The notes under the pieces: model-generated
What the model saw: only the letters and a program-made list of their open reading frames with translations
Told to the model about the DNA's origin: nothing
Databases searched by the model: none
Program-made: the position numbers and the translations under genes
Assembly: GCA_029239675.1 (NCBI GenBank)
Contig: JARBUM010000003.1
Span: 1 to 64,000, forward strand
Direction: 5' to 3'
Length of the DNA stretch: 64,000 nt
Source: Pelosinus sp.
GTDB taxonomy: Bacteria > Bacillota > Negativicutes > DSM-13327
Part shown: positions 35,716-45,197 of the stretch, piece after piece
Numbering within the stretch: the stretch's first letter is position 1
How the letters are laid out: each line of letters starts with the position of its first letter

Positions 35716-36237
35716 CTACAAACTATTTATGATTCCTTCTAATTCATTCATTGTCATAGCACCAGATTGACGATGCTTTATAAGTCCATTTTTATCAACG
35801 ATAATCGTAGTAGGAATCGCAGCAATTTGAAATTGTTTGGCTACCGCTCCATCTTTATCTAACAACACTGGCATGGTATACTTATGTTTATTCATAAAGT
35901 CACTTACTTTCCCATTAGACTCTTGTAAATTTACAGCGTAGAAATCTATCTTTTGCTTATTTTTCTTCGCAAATTCTTCTAATTCAGGCATTTCTTCTAA
36001 GCAAGGTGGACACCAGGTAGCCCAGAAATTAATAACAGTGATTTTACCAGGTTGCCCTATAGTAACTTGAGTTCCCTGCAAGCTATCCAGAGTAAAAGTT
36101 GGTATTTTTTTCCCTACTCTTGCACCAAGATCAGCTGTTGGCTGTAGTTTTGGATTGGTAGCAGAAAAACCGACATACCAAACTCCCGCAGCAACCAGAA
36201 TAATCCCTAACAGAATCACAAGCATTCTTCTTCCCAT
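35716..36237 (-). CDS. TlpA/ResA-like membrane thioredoxin
   Basis: 173 residues. An N-terminal membrane anchor (MLVILLGIILVAAGVWYV) and an AhpC/TSA-type thioredoxin fold with active-site WCPPC in NFWATWCPPCLEEMPELEEF and the cis-proline loop AIPTT. It reduces disulfides outside the cytoplasmic membrane. It is divergent from lgt, with a palindrome in the shared region. Confidence 0.9.
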   Translation of the reverse strand: MGRRMLVILLGIILVAAGVWYVGFSATNPKLQPTADLGARVGKKIPTFTLDSLQGTQVTIGQPGKITVINFWATWCPPCLEEMPELEEFAKKNKQKIDFYAVNLQESNGKVSDFMNKHKYTMPVLLDKDGAVAKQFQIAAIPTTIIVDKNGLIKHRQSGAMTMNELEGIINSL

Positions 36238-36263
36238 TTTATCAACCCCACTTCATCAATATC

Positions 36264-36301
36264 ATCTGGTTATTTGTTTAATAACCAGATTTTGTTATAC
36301 T
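36264..36301 (+). promoter_or_regulatory. lgt promoter with overlapping palindrome
   Basis: A perfect 11-bp inverted repeat (36264-36274 with 36280-36290, loop of 5) overlaps the -35 TTGTTT (36274-36279) and spacer of a promoter whose -10 is TATACT (36296-36301). It lies between divergent tlpA-like and lgt genes and could be an operator or a terminator-like hairpin. Confidence 0.5.
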
Positions 36302-36357
36302 ATAGATAATACAATCGTGAATGTAACGAAACTAGAACTCATTATTAGGAGGACTTT

Positions 36358-37161
36358 ATGCATCAATATCTTTTTTTTATCGGAGATTTTCCGATTAGAG
36401 CCTATGGCTTAATACTTAGCCTAAGTATTATTCTAGCTACAGGCACAGCGTACTTTTTAGCAAAACAAGATGGTCGCTGGCATGATCATGTTGTGGATGT
36501 AGGAATTTATGGTGGTCTATCTGGCATTGTCGGTGCCCGTTTATGGGATGTCTTTTTCTTTGACTGGGGTTATTATCAACACCATCTCTTAGAAATCCCC
36601 TTTGTCTGGCAAGGGGGAATGGCTATACAAGGCGGTATCCTTTTTGGTTTCCTTGCTGGATATGTTTATACTAAACGCCATAATATTGATACTTGGGCTT
36701 TTGCCGATATTGTGGCCCCCGCAATCATTATGGGACAATCTATTGGGCGTATGGCTAATTTATTAAACGGTGATGCTTTTGGACATCCTACTGGCGGCCC
36801 CTTCGGTATTATTTATCCTGCAACAACCTTAGCGTATCAAGTGTATGGAGATAAACCTCTTTGGCCTGCCGAAATCTGGGAAGGACAAATTGATATCATT
36901 ATCTTTGTCTTACTGTTACTATTTCGTACTACAAATCATGCCAAAGGTCAAGTCTTTATTCTCTACACTATTTTATACTCCATCGCTCGTTTTTTCTTAG
37001 AGTTTCTGCGCGGCGACTATGGAACATTACTGTGGGGCTTAAAATCAGCCCAATTGACTAGCCTAAGCGTGATAATTATAGGCAGTATTTTTTTTATTTG
37101 GTGTGGTTTGAAACAAAAATCTCAACCTCCAAAAACTAAAGTAAAAAACAAGAATAAATAA
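36358..37161 (+). CDS. lgt: Prolipoprotein diacylglyceryl transferase
   Basis: 267 residues, seven membrane segments. The Lgt signature appears as GQSIGRMANLLNGDAFG, preceded by the GGMAIQGGILFGFLAGY segment. It attaches diacylglycerol to lipobox cysteines, and so serves the lipoproteins encoded in this window. AGGAGG precedes the ATG. The Lys-rich C terminus is normal. Confidence 0.95.
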   Translation: MHQYLFFIGDFPIRAYGLILSLSIILATGTAYFLAKQDGRWHDHVVDVGIYGGLSGIVGARLWDVFFFDWGYYQHHLLEIPFVWQGGMAIQGGILFGFLAGYVYTKRHNIDTWAFADIVAPAIIMGQSIGRMANLLNGDAFGHPTGGPFGIIYPATTLAYQVYGDKPLWPAEIWEGQIDIIIFVLLLLFRTTNHAKGQVFILYTILYSIARFFLEFLRGDYGTLLWGLKSAQLTSLSVIIIGSIFFIWCGLKQKSQPPKTKVKNKNK

Positions 37162-37177
37162 TTAGCAGGTTCTTAAA

Positions 37178-37216
37178 AAATACAGCCTCAAAACCCAGTG
37201 TTTTGAGGCTGTATTT
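37178..37216. terminator. Bidirectional terminator, lgt / ridA
   Basis: 17-bp perfect stem (37178-37194 with 37200-37216), 5-nt loop, flanked by A and T runs between convergent genes. Confidence 0.92.
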
Positions 37217-37217
37217 C

Positions 37218-37601
37218 TTACTTTTCGTATACGGCAATCAGTTCAATTTCCACACTCACATCACGAGGAAGTCTGGCTACTTGTACGCAAGCCCTAGCTG
37301 GCGGTTCTGTTTTAAAATACCCAGCGTAAACCTTATTCATGACTGCAAAATCTTCCATATCTTTTAGAAATACGCTAGTCTTTACCACATTTTCAAATAA
37401 CAGGCCCTCCTTCTCTAAAATTGCTTTTAAATTATTCAGTACCTGATACGTTTGTGATTCAATCCCACCATAAACAATCTGTCCAGTTGTCGGATCTAAA
37501 GGTATTTGCCCTGAAACAAATAAGAAGCCATTTGCCTTAATTGCCTGTGAATAGGGCCCAATAGCTTGAGGCGCAAAATCCGTATTAACTACAGTCTTCA
37601 T
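37218..37601 (-). CDS. ridA: RidA enamine/imine deaminase
   Basis: 127 residues, exact RidA/YjgF length. Signature region [24 protein letters not shown] with the conserved Arg, and N-terminal [23 protein letters not shown]. It removes reactive 2-aminoacrylate-type intermediates, which arise from PLP enzymes and serine dehydratases. It is a single gene. Confidence 0.95.
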   Translation of the reverse strand: MKTVVNTDFAPQAIGPYSQAIKANGFLFVSGQIPLDPTTGQIVYGGIESQTYQVLNNLKAILEKEGLLFENVVKTSVFLKDMEDFAVMNKVYAGYFKTEPPARACVQVARLPRDVSVEIELIAVYEK

Positions 37602-37732
37602 AAAAATAGTCTCCTTTAGCTTTTTAGCTTTACTATTTTATTATTTTCGTTATAAAGAAAATAAATCCTGTATTTTATGCCCAATATATACCTTTTTATT
37701 TATAAATATTGATGACCGATTCACTCTAATAC

Positions 37733-37766
37733 TCAGATGGGTTTAAAGCTCCACTTAGATCAAGTC
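37733..37766 (+). repeat. Dispersed repeat family B, copy 2
   Basis: Starts TCAGATGGGTTTAAAGCTCC and resembles copy 1 at 312-345 on the opposite strand. Its last 12 nt overlap the stop codon and final codons of the hyfI-like gene, so part of the similarity may be coding coincidence. Confidence 0.4.
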
Positions 37767-38489
37767 TTCTTTATTTAATCCTAACAATAAGGCATATATA
37801 AGTGCTTGGGGACGAGGTGGACAACCAGGTACATAAATATCTACAGGTACAAACTCATCAACTGATCCATTTATGGCATATGTATTGCCAAAAACCTGAC
37901 CACTAGCTGCACATGCACCAACGGCCATAACCAAATTAGGAGTTGGCATAGCCTCATATGTCATAAATAAGGCTTGGGTTAAATTCCGTGTCACTACCCC
38001 TGTAATCATAAGCATATCTGCGTGCCTGGGTGATGCTACAAAATCAATACCGTACTGCCCGATATCAAAAAAGGGATTACTCAACGCATTCATTTCAAAA
38101 TCACAAGCATTACAAGAACCAATATCTACATGTCGTATATGTAACGATCGACCAAATATAGTTCTAATCTTTTCCTTTAATAAGGTACCTGTTTCAGCCA
38201 AGTTATCTGACAAGGTCGCAAGCTTGTAATGAGTACTGTGTCGTAATTGCTGCGCTTCACAATGTTTTACACATTCTCCGCAAAAAATACAAGCCTTGTG
38301 ATCAATGACCAAGCATCCACCTTGCTGAGATATAGCTTTGGTCGGACAACTGGCAAGACAGGCACAACAATTCTTACATGAGTCATTTCCGATCACCACT
38401 TGCCCACGAAAGCGGGATGGTATCTGCCTTTTATCATATGGTTCTGTTACCATTCCAATTGACGTAATCTGTTTTAAAATATTGATCAT
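37755..38489 (-). CDS. hyfI: Hydrogenase-4 small subunit fused to a ferredoxin domain (HyfH/HyfI-like)
   Basis: 244 residues. Residues 35-80 carry two [4Fe-4S] motifs (CKNCCACLASCP and CIFCGECVKHC). Residues 115-240 are a NuoB/HycG-type subunit with GSCNACDFEM, VGACAASG and PGCPPRPQ supplying the proximal cluster. In E. coli these are separate proteins (HyfH and HyfI). The fusion would carry electrons directly to the large subunit encoded upstream. It is the last gene of the operon. Confidence 0.88.
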   Translation of the reverse strand: MINILKQITSIGMVTEPYDKRQIPSRFRGQVVIGNDSCKNCCACLASCPTKAISQQGGCLVIDHKACIFCGECVKHCEAQQLRHSTHYKLATLSDNLAETGTLLKEKIRTIFGRSLHIRHVDIGSCNACDFEMNALSNPFFDIGQYGIDFVASPRHADMLMITGVVTRNLTQALFMTYEAMPTPNLVMAVGACAASGQVFGNTYAINGSVDEFVPVDIYVPGCPPRPQALIYALLLGLNKEDLI

Positions 38490-38504
38490 TTTCTTTATCT
38501 CCCC

Positions 38505-40007
38505 CTAGCGATCAAGACACGCATAACATAATTCAAAACTCTTATTGATTAAAGGAAAGTCAGGAATAATATTATCAATAACAGCTATCGTTACAGCTGG
38601 CCAATTAGGATACGATGCTGATCTAATAAAGTAGCGATACACCTTATTGTTTTCTCCTACCATTAGCCAATGAAAATTACAACCTCGGGGCGATTCACTC
38701 CAACCAAAACCACTGCTGTAAGGTTTTATTTCTGGGATAGACACAAGAAGATTCTCTTGTTTAGAAGATACCTTTTCTAATACTTCTTTAACAATTTTTA
38801 TTGACTCTTCAACTTCCATCTTTCTTACCCACAAACGTGCCGCTACATCACCACTCGTATATAAGGGCACTCTAAAATGTAACTCATTATAGATTGAATA
38901 TGCATAATCTTGCCGCATGTCTACATTGATGCCAGAAGCTCTTGCTGCTACACCTACCACACCTAAATCACGGCATGCCTGAGAGGATAATACACCCGTA
39001 CTTTCAACTCGATCTAGAAAAGCGCTATTATTCTGTAATAGTCCTATAATTTCTGTAAATTCACTAGCTAAATGTTCTAAATCCTTCCGGATTCTCCAAA
39101 CTAGTTCTGGAGTTACATCCATACTTACGCCACCGGGTATCACGATTCCCCGTAAAAAACGATTACCCGCTACACTTTCATTCAAGCGCATAAGAATTTC
39201 CTTTAGACGTGAGCCATTACTAATACCTACAGCTAAACCTACACCTGCACACAAATTACCAATATCACCTACATGATTATATAAACGCTCTAATTCTGCA
39301 ACCAAAACTCGTATGGCCTCCGCCTCTTTGGGAATTTCCACATTGGCAATAGACTCTACCGCCTGAGCATAGGATATGGCATGGGACACACTACAAGCAC
39401 CACAAATACGTTCAGCTTGATAAGCTGCCATTTTTAAAGATAATCCTTCTACTGCCTTTTCAATTCCTCTATGGGTATAAAATAATTTTGCATCTAAATG
39501 AATTATTTGTTCCCCAGCTTGGCTAAATCTAAAATGCCCTGGTTCAATAATGCCAGCATGGATCGGTCCTACTGGTACTTGAAAAACACCTTCGCCTTGT
39601 ACGCCCAGCATATTATACGGCTTCTCTCCCATAGGGACATGCATATCTATTGCAAAATCCTTGCGCATAGGATAAAGCCCTTCTGGCCAGTTTTCATGTA
39701 ACACTAAGGGGCGTAAATCAGGATGTCCAACAGGCAAAATACCAAATAAGTCATGTATTTCTCTCTCATACCAGGCCGCCGATGGAAAAAATGGGGTTAA
39801 TGAAGGAAATTGTAGTGCTTCTTGGCCTATTACTGCCTTCAGGCCTTTAAACCTACCTGCACCTGCAAAAATACAATAGATCGCGAAATATCCCTTCATA
39901 TTACGTTCATCATTAGCAAACATGGCGGTAAGCCTATATTCTCCCTGATTATAGATATCCTTTACTTCTTTCACTAAACTATGAGCAGCTATTTCTTGAT
40001 ATTGCAT
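38505..40007 (-). CDS. hyfG: Hydrogenase-4 large subunit (HyfG/HycE-like)
   Basis: 500 residues. An N-terminal NuoC-like domain (about 1-125) is fused to a NuoD-like catalytic domain, as in HycE. The first [NiFe] motif is RICGACSVSH. The C-terminal motif is CYACLDR, so both CxxC pairs for nickel and iron are present, but the usual DPC is replaced by ELC. No C-terminal processing peptide follows. It should exchange H2 and protons with the membrane subunits encoded upstream. No formate dehydrogenase or maturation gene lies in the window. Confidence 0.88.
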   Translation of the reverse strand: MQYQEIAAHSLVKEVKDIYNQGEYRLTAMFANDERNMKGYFAIYCIFAGAGRFKGLKAVIGQEALQFPSLTPFFPSAAWYEREIHDLFGILPVGHPDLRPLVLHENWPEGLYPMRKDFAIDMHVPMGEKPYNMLGVQGEGVFQVPVGPIHAGIIEPGHFRFSQAGEQIIHLDAKLFYTHRGIEKAVEGLSLKMAAYQAERICGACSVSHAISYAQAVESIANVEIPKEAEAIRVLVAELERLYNHVGDIGNLCAGVGLAVGISNGSRLKEILMRLNESVAGNRFLRGIVIPGGVSMDVTPELVWRIRKDLEHLASEFTEIIGLLQNNSAFLDRVESTGVLSSQACRDLGVVGVAARASGINVDMRQDYAYSIYNELHFRVPLYTSGDVAARLWVRKMEVEESIKIVKEVLEKVSSKQENLLVSIPEIKPYSSGFGWSESPRGCNFHWLMVGENNKVYRYFIRSASYPNWPAVTIAVIDNIIPDFPLINKSFELCYACLDR

Positions 40008-40010
40008 CCC

Positions 40011-41480
40011 CTAACCTCCCATTACAATTCTTACAGCCTTATGTAAAATATGATTTAACCATGATGGGATAAATAGGCCAAGCACTACTAATAAACTTGT
40101 TGAAAGAATTAGCGATACAAGAGCTGGCTTACCTACATTCCTAGAAAATACCTTATGCTTTGGTTTTCTACTAAAAAGGATAGCTAGACAATAGTACATC
40201 ATACCAGCGAAAATACCTGCAAGTAACAATAGTACACCTGCTCCTAATATAAATCTTCCCTCATTAAAAAAAGCCCAAATAATAGTGAATTTACTTATGA
40301 AAATATTAAAGGGCGGAGTGCCCGTAATTGCTAAGATAGCCATCATAAACAAGGTTCCTATTAAAGGCATCGTACTAATTAACCCCTTAATACGCATGAT
40401 ACTTTTTGTTTTGTATTCCTGTGTGATGACTCCCGCCAGATAGAATAAGGCAGATTTAGCTATAGCATGATTGATAATGTGAAGCAGAGCACCATAAATC
40501 GCCAAGGGTGTAAAAAGACCTATTCCCAATATTACAATTCCCATATGCTCCATGCTGGAATAGGCCAATAATCGTTTTATATCATGTTGCACTAAAATAA
40601 ATGGCAGCGCTATTCCTATGGAAAATACGCCAAAACTAATCAATAAATATTGCAAGAATTCACCATTTAGAATTTGCTGCACCACAATTAAATTACGTAT
40701 AATAACATAAATTGCACAACTTAACAGTGCCCCCGACAATAATCCGCTGACAGGTGACGGTGCCTGGCTGTGAGCATCTGGCAACCAAGTATGCATAGGT
40801 GCTAAGCCTGCTTTCGTTCCATACCCTATTAAGATAAAAATAAAGGCCAATTTTGTAATTGCCGGATCAAGCTGATAACCAATTCCTTTTAGCTCTAACC
40901 AACTCAATGCTTGTACCCCTGTGCCCACAACATTTACCTGAGCATAATACAATAGAATGGTGCCTAAAAGTGCTAAACAGATTCCCACCGTACATACCAT
41001 CACATATTTCCAAGCTGCCTCCAGCGCTGAATGATTAAAATAAAATGCTACTAACAAAGCGGATGCTAATGTGGTAGCTTCTACAGACACCCACATTAAA
41101 CCTAGATTTTCTACAATTAATACACTAATCATCGTAAAAATAAATAAGTTTAACAGCCCATAATATCGCCTTAGCATTTTAAAGGTAATATGGCCATCAA
41201 GTAATTCCTTTTCCATATAAGAAATAGAAAAGAACATAGATGTAACTGTTAATACTGCCACCACACTTAGTAAGACAGCACTTAAATCATCAACATACAA
41301 CATGTCACTGCAAAAAGCACCTTGTACACCGATTCGGTAGATAATGGATGATAGTACAAAACATGTCAGAATACTACCAGATAGATTTACAATTTTAATG
41401 GACACTGTTTTGACCAGAAACATGGATATCAAACCAGTCAAGATCGGAATAAACAGTGCCAATAACAGTAATTCCCTCAC
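40011..41480 (-). CDS. hyfF: Hydrogenase-4 membrane subunit HyfF-like
   Basis: 489 residues, about 13 or 14 membrane segments, of the proton-conducting NuoL/M/N antiporter-like family. TM-embedded charged motifs include MWVSVEATTLASALL, GYGTKAGLAPMHTWLPDAHSQAPSPVS and AYSSMEHMGIVILG. It is expected to pump protons or sodium when electrons flow. It lies 4 nt upstream of hyfG. Confidence 0.9.
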   Translation of the reverse strand: MRELLLLALFIPILTGLISMFLVKTVSIKIVNLSGSILTCFVLSSIIYRIGVQGAFCSDMLYVDDLSAVLLSVVAVLTVTSMFFSISYMEKELLDGHITFKMLRRYYGLLNLFIFTMISVLIVENLGLMWVSVEATTLASALLVAFYFNHSALEAAWKYVMVCTVGICLALLGTILLYYAQVNVVGTGVQALSWLELKGIGYQLDPAITKLAFIFILIGYGTKAGLAPMHTWLPDAHSQAPSPVSGLLSGALLSCAIYVIIRNLIVVQQILNGEFLQYLLISFGVFSIGIALPFILVQHDIKRLLAYSSMEHMGIVILGIGLFTPLAIYGALLHIINHAIAKSALFYLAGVITQEYKTKSIMRIKGLISTMPLIGTLFMMAILAITGTPPFNIFISKFTIIWAFFNEGRFILGAGVLLLLAGIFAGMMYYCLAILFSRKPKHKVFSRNVGKPALVSLILSTSLLVVLGLFIPSWLNHILHKAVRIVMGG

Positions 41481-41484
41481 AACA

Positions 41485-42111
41485 TCATCCCTTTAGTTTT
41501 TTAAGTCGACTAATATCCGTTGACATCCCTGACAATTTTAAGCGCCGCGTCAAAATGACTAGCACAACAACTGCTACTAAGACATCAAAGAAAATTCCCA
41601 TCTCAATAATAAGCGGCAATCCCTTGGTCACGGATAGTCCTACTAAATAAATGCCATTTTCCATAGTGATCAATCCTACAATTTGCATAATAGCCTGTCT
41701 TCTTGTCATGATAAGCAATAAACCAATCAAGGTCATGGCTACAGCAGTAGCCAATGCATCACGACTGTCAGCACCAGGCAAAGCTTGATCAATAAGACCA
41801 TAGGCTAACACAATAGCAATGCAAGCTACTATAGAAGATGCATCCACAGTCAAAATCGGATGATCCTCTTTTTCATATTGCAACTTTTCAACCATATTCA
41901 ATAGGGCATAGGGTATGATACCCACTTTGATAATAGCAGTGAGTATGGCTGCAATATACATATGCAGTTCACCAGCTTCCATACCCTCTATGCCACAGGC
42001 CAAAGCCACCATAAAAGATTGAATTAAAATAATATTCACAGCTGTCTTCAATAAAGCAACTCTAGTTAATAACAAAGAGGTTATTAATAATATAATAATT
42101 AATAGATTCAT
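41485..42111 (-). CDS. hyfE: Hydrogenase-4 membrane subunit HyfE
   Basis: 208 residues with six or so membrane segments. It is a NuoK-like subunit of the HyfE family (QIVGLITMENGIYLVGLSVTKGLP is the diagnostic region). It lies 5 nt upstream of hyfF and 25 nt downstream of hyfC. Confidence 0.88.
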   Translation of the reverse strand: MNLLIIILLITSLLLTRVALLKTAVNIILIQSFMVALACGIEGMEAGELHMYIAAILTAIIKVGIIPYALLNMVEKLQYEKEDHPILTVDASSIVACIAIVLAYGLIDQALPGADSRDALATAVAMTLIGLLLIMTRRQAIMQIVGLITMENGIYLVGLSVTKGLPLIIEMGIFFDVLVAVVVLVILTRRLKLSGMSTDISRLKKLKG

Positions 42112-42135
42112 AGCCTCTTCTCCCTTATCTATTTT

Positions 42136-43026
42136 CTATTGAGCAACTAAGGCTAATAAGGATAATAAACAAGATACTGCTAAAAAATTAGGCACCCTAA
42201 ATAAACGCATTTTATTGGTACTAGTTTCCCCTATAGCAATCACTACCGTCATGATTAAAACTTTCATCACCAACCAAAGAAAATTAGCAGAATCATATAA
42301 ATTCCATGGTAGGAATAATACTACAAACAGCAAAATCATAACCATTTGTTTCACTGCCGATGCCCACAAAATTAGTGCTAAATTACGGCCTGAATATTCT
42401 AATACCATACCTTCATGAATCATTGTCAGCTCTAAATGAGTATCAGGATTATCTATAGGAATACGCCCTGTTTCCGCGATAAGTACTATAAAAAAAGCAA
42501 CAGCAGAAAAAATATAAGCTAGAGAAAAAGGACTATCCGCCGCACTAGCAGCCATAATCGTAAGATTGCTTGTTTGGGCTTTTAAAGCAATGGTACACAT
42601 AGAAAGTAGTAGAGCTGGCTCCACCATTATTGCAATGAACATTTCTCGTGCTCCCCCCATGCCGCCAAAAGCACTGCCTGCATCCAGTGATGCCAAAACC
42701 AAAAAAAAGCGTCCAATTGCTAATACATAAATTAAAACAAAAAAGTCGCCAAGACCTTTACCTGAGAAAGAGAATATTGGTAGGAACGAACTAGCAACCA
42801 GAGCCCCTGCAAAATAGATATAAGGCGCTGCTGTAAAGATCCAAGAAACGGTAGAAGATATTACACTATCCTTATTTAGTAATTTCACTAAATCAAAATA
42901 CACCTGCAAAATACTTGAACCTTTTCTATTTTGCAGCCTTGCTTTGATTTTTTTGATCATTCCTGCCACTAGGGGTGCACATAGGATAAATCCCAACGCC
43001 TGAATGAAACTAAGAAGAATTTCCAT
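42136..43026 (-). CDS. hyfC: Hydrogenase-4 membrane subunit HyfC (NuoH-like)
   Basis: 296 residues. It is a NuoH/HycD family subunit linking the peripheral catalytic arm to the membrane arm. Motifs are GMIKKIKARLQNRKGSSILQVYFDLVKLL, GGMGGAREMFIA and ETGRIPIDNPDTHLELTMIHEG, the last forming the conserved quinone-like cavity loop. It lies 8 nt after hyfB. Confidence 0.92.
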   Translation of the reverse strand: MEILLSFIQALGFILCAPLVAGMIKKIKARLQNRKGSSILQVYFDLVKLLNKDSVISSTVSWIFTAAPYIYFAGALVASSFLPIFSFSGKGLGDFFVLIYVLAIGRFFLVLASLDAGSAFGGMGGAREMFIAIMVEPALLLSMCTIALKAQTSNLTIMAASAADSPFSLAYIFSAVAFFIVLIAETGRIPIDNPDTHLELTMIHEGMVLEYSGRNLALILWASAVKQMVMILLFVVLFLPWNLYDSANFLWLVMKVLIMTVVIAIGETSTNKMRLFRVPNFLAVSCLLSLLALVAQ

Positions 43027-43033
43027 ACCAAAC

Positions 43034-45055
43034 TCACCACCTTGTACTCCAAATTAAAACGATCACAGTAATAACCATAATGTATCCGACATATAACTGC
43101 ACACTACCCGTCTGAATGGACTTCATAAAAGTAGCAGTTCTAATAATAGCCTCATTGATAGGACGATATACCACCGAAACAAAAAAATATTGGATACGCA
43201 CATGATAAAATAACTCCCGGCCATAGTACTTATTATCACTAGTACTTACCAAGATTTCATCATAGGTATGAACAATATTTTTAAATACGGTACGTATTGA
43301 TTTTGAAAAACCCATAGCAGTGTACGCCATATGGGAATTGGGTACAATCCCACAGGTCCATGTCTCGCCAGTAGCTTTTATCTCCTTACCGAACTTACGA
43401 TGTAATATATAAGCCACCACAATTCCACATAGTAGTAACATTCCAATCCCAACTATTGAAATACTGCCTCTTACTTGCCCTTGGTCAAAAGATAGCAAAT
43501 ACCATTCTTGAAGCTTTAATCCTGTCACATCAATGCTGGTAAAACCAACTAAGGCTTGCTGCAAGATCCTAAGCATTATTTGAGGCCACATACCAAATAT
43601 AATGCACAAGCCTGCTAACATCCCCATGGCGATTACCATAGAAGGCATGACTTCAACCGCCTCTTGTGCTTTCTTACTTCTTGGTTTCGCCAAGAAGGTA
43701 ATACCAAAAGCCTGAATAAAACAAGCTGCTGCTAATGCACCTGTTAAACCCAGCAAGGCAATCAGTAAGGCACTACCTATTTTTCCAATCATTCCAGACC
43801 AAGCCTGGGGTAAAAATAGTAAGGCTTGAAAAGTCAACCACTCACTTACAAAGCCATTTAACGTCGGCAGCGCAACAATAGCCCCAGCGGCAATTAAACA
43901 GCATACGGCAGTGTAAGGCATTTTCTTGATTAATCCACCCAACTGTTCCATATTCTTGGTATGTGCCGACTGCATTACTGCACCTGCCCCCATAAAGAAT
44001 AATGACTTAAATACAGCATGGTTAAATACATGATATAAAGCCGCACTAAAGGCTATGCCTGCCAAGATCGTTTGCTGGCAACTTAAAAACACCATGCCAG
44101 CACCAATTCCTAATAAAATAATCCCCATATTCTCCACCGTACTATATGCCAGTAATCGTTTTATATCATGTTCTATAAACGCATAAAGAGCACCTAAAGC
44201 AGCAGTAATAATAGCAAAAACTAAGATCATCACTCCCCACCACATCGGCCCTGTCCCAAGAAAATCCAAAAAGAATCTACACATACCATAAATTGCAGTT
44301 TTTAGCATGACTCCAGACATTAAAGCGGAAATGTGACTAGGTGCAGCAGGATGAGCACGTGGTAACCAAATATGTAATGGAACAATTCCTGCCTTGGTAC
44401 CAAAACCAAGGAATACACATAAAAAGATTATATTTCTCATGAAATCACTGACTAAAACACCTTTTAACTGACCGAAATCCATACTACCAGCTGCTACAGC
44501 CAGTAGTAGAAAGGCGCTAATAATAAAAACGGTGCCAACATGGGTCATTAAAATATAAATATAAGCAGCCCTAGTACTGGTCTTTTTCTCATATTCTTGA
44601 TTTACCAAGAAAAAAGAAACTAAGCTCATTATTTCCCAAACAATAATAAAACCTGCTACATGATGAACGGTTACTACCAACGCCATAGATAGCAAAAAGG
44701 CATTATACAAACTTACCATTAAAGGTAAGCGACATCCATAATATTCCCGACTATATCCATATGCATAGATACTGGTAGCAGCTCCTATTACTCCAATAAT
44801 CAGTAGAAAAAAAGCAGATAAACCATCCACTCTGACTCTCATATCTCCAAAGAGCAATAGGATAGGTAAAACAAGATTCAATTCTCCTTGAAAAAAAACA
44901 AAAAATGCACATAGTATGGCCATGAAACATCCCATGAACGCAATACTATGTGCAATATAATTTGTAACTTTTACATTCCTTTTAGTGAAGATAACTGACA
45001 ATATGCCTGTGCTAAAGAATAACAGTATCCCATAATACAAATATTCTGCAACCAT
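43034..45055 (-). CDS. hyfB: Hydrogenase-4 membrane subunit HyfB
   Basis: 673 residues with about 16 membrane segments. It is a HyfB/HycC antiporter-like subunit with VIVWEIMSLVSFFLV, GFGTKAGIVPLHIWLPRAHPAAPSHISALMSG and AYSTVENMGIILLG. It is the first gene of the hydrogenase operon. ATG at 45055 follows AGGTGG; the ATG at 45073 has no ribosome site. No HyfD-type subunit is found between it and hyfC or later. Confidence 0.9.
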   Translation of the reverse strand: MVAEYLYYGILLFFSTGILSVIFTKRNVKVTNYIAHSIAFMGCFMAILCAFFVFFQGELNLVLPILLLFGDMRVRVDGLSAFFLLIIGVIGAATSIYAYGYSREYYGCRLPLMVSLYNAFLLSMALVVTVHHVAGFIIVWEIMSLVSFFLVNQEYEKKTSTRAAYIYILMTHVGTVFIISAFLLLAVAAGSMDFGQLKGVLVSDFMRNIIFLCVFLGFGTKAGIVPLHIWLPRAHPAAPSHISALMSGVMLKTAIYGMCRFFLDFLGTGPMWWGVMILVFAIITAALGALYAFIEHDIKRLLAYSTVENMGIILLGIGAGMVFLSCQQTILAGIAFSAALYHVFNHAVFKSLFFMGAGAVMQSAHTKNMEQLGGLIKKMPYTAVCCLIAAGAIVALPTLNGFVSEWLTFQALLFLPQAWSGMIGKIGSALLIALLGLTGALAAACFIQAFGITFLAKPRSKKAQEAVEVMPSMVIAMGMLAGLCIIFGMWPQIMLRILQQALVGFTSIDVTGLKLQEWYLLSFDQGQVRGSISIVGIGMLLLCGIVVAYILHRKFGKEIKATGETWTCGIVPNSHMAYTAMGFSKSIRTVFKNIVHTYDEILVSTSDNKYYGRELFYHVRIQYFFVSVVYRPINEAIIRTATFMKSIQTGSVQLYVGYIMVITVIVLIWSTRW

Positions 45056-45197
45056 TAGCCTACCACCTATCATACTAAATATAATAATTATAGTATAACA
45101 TAAATTAATAGTTACAACTGGTAAATTTATTCAATTTAATATTTTTTTGTGAAAAATGTACAATATTCAGAAAACAGTCTTATTACAATTACTCACT

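Noticed and set aside
45147-45163. Rex-like site TTGTGAAAAATGTACAA upstream of the hydrogenase operon
   Set aside because: It is 17 rather than 18 bp and only the outer four bases of each half-site match; the promoter position is unclear. It is an attractive idea but not supported.
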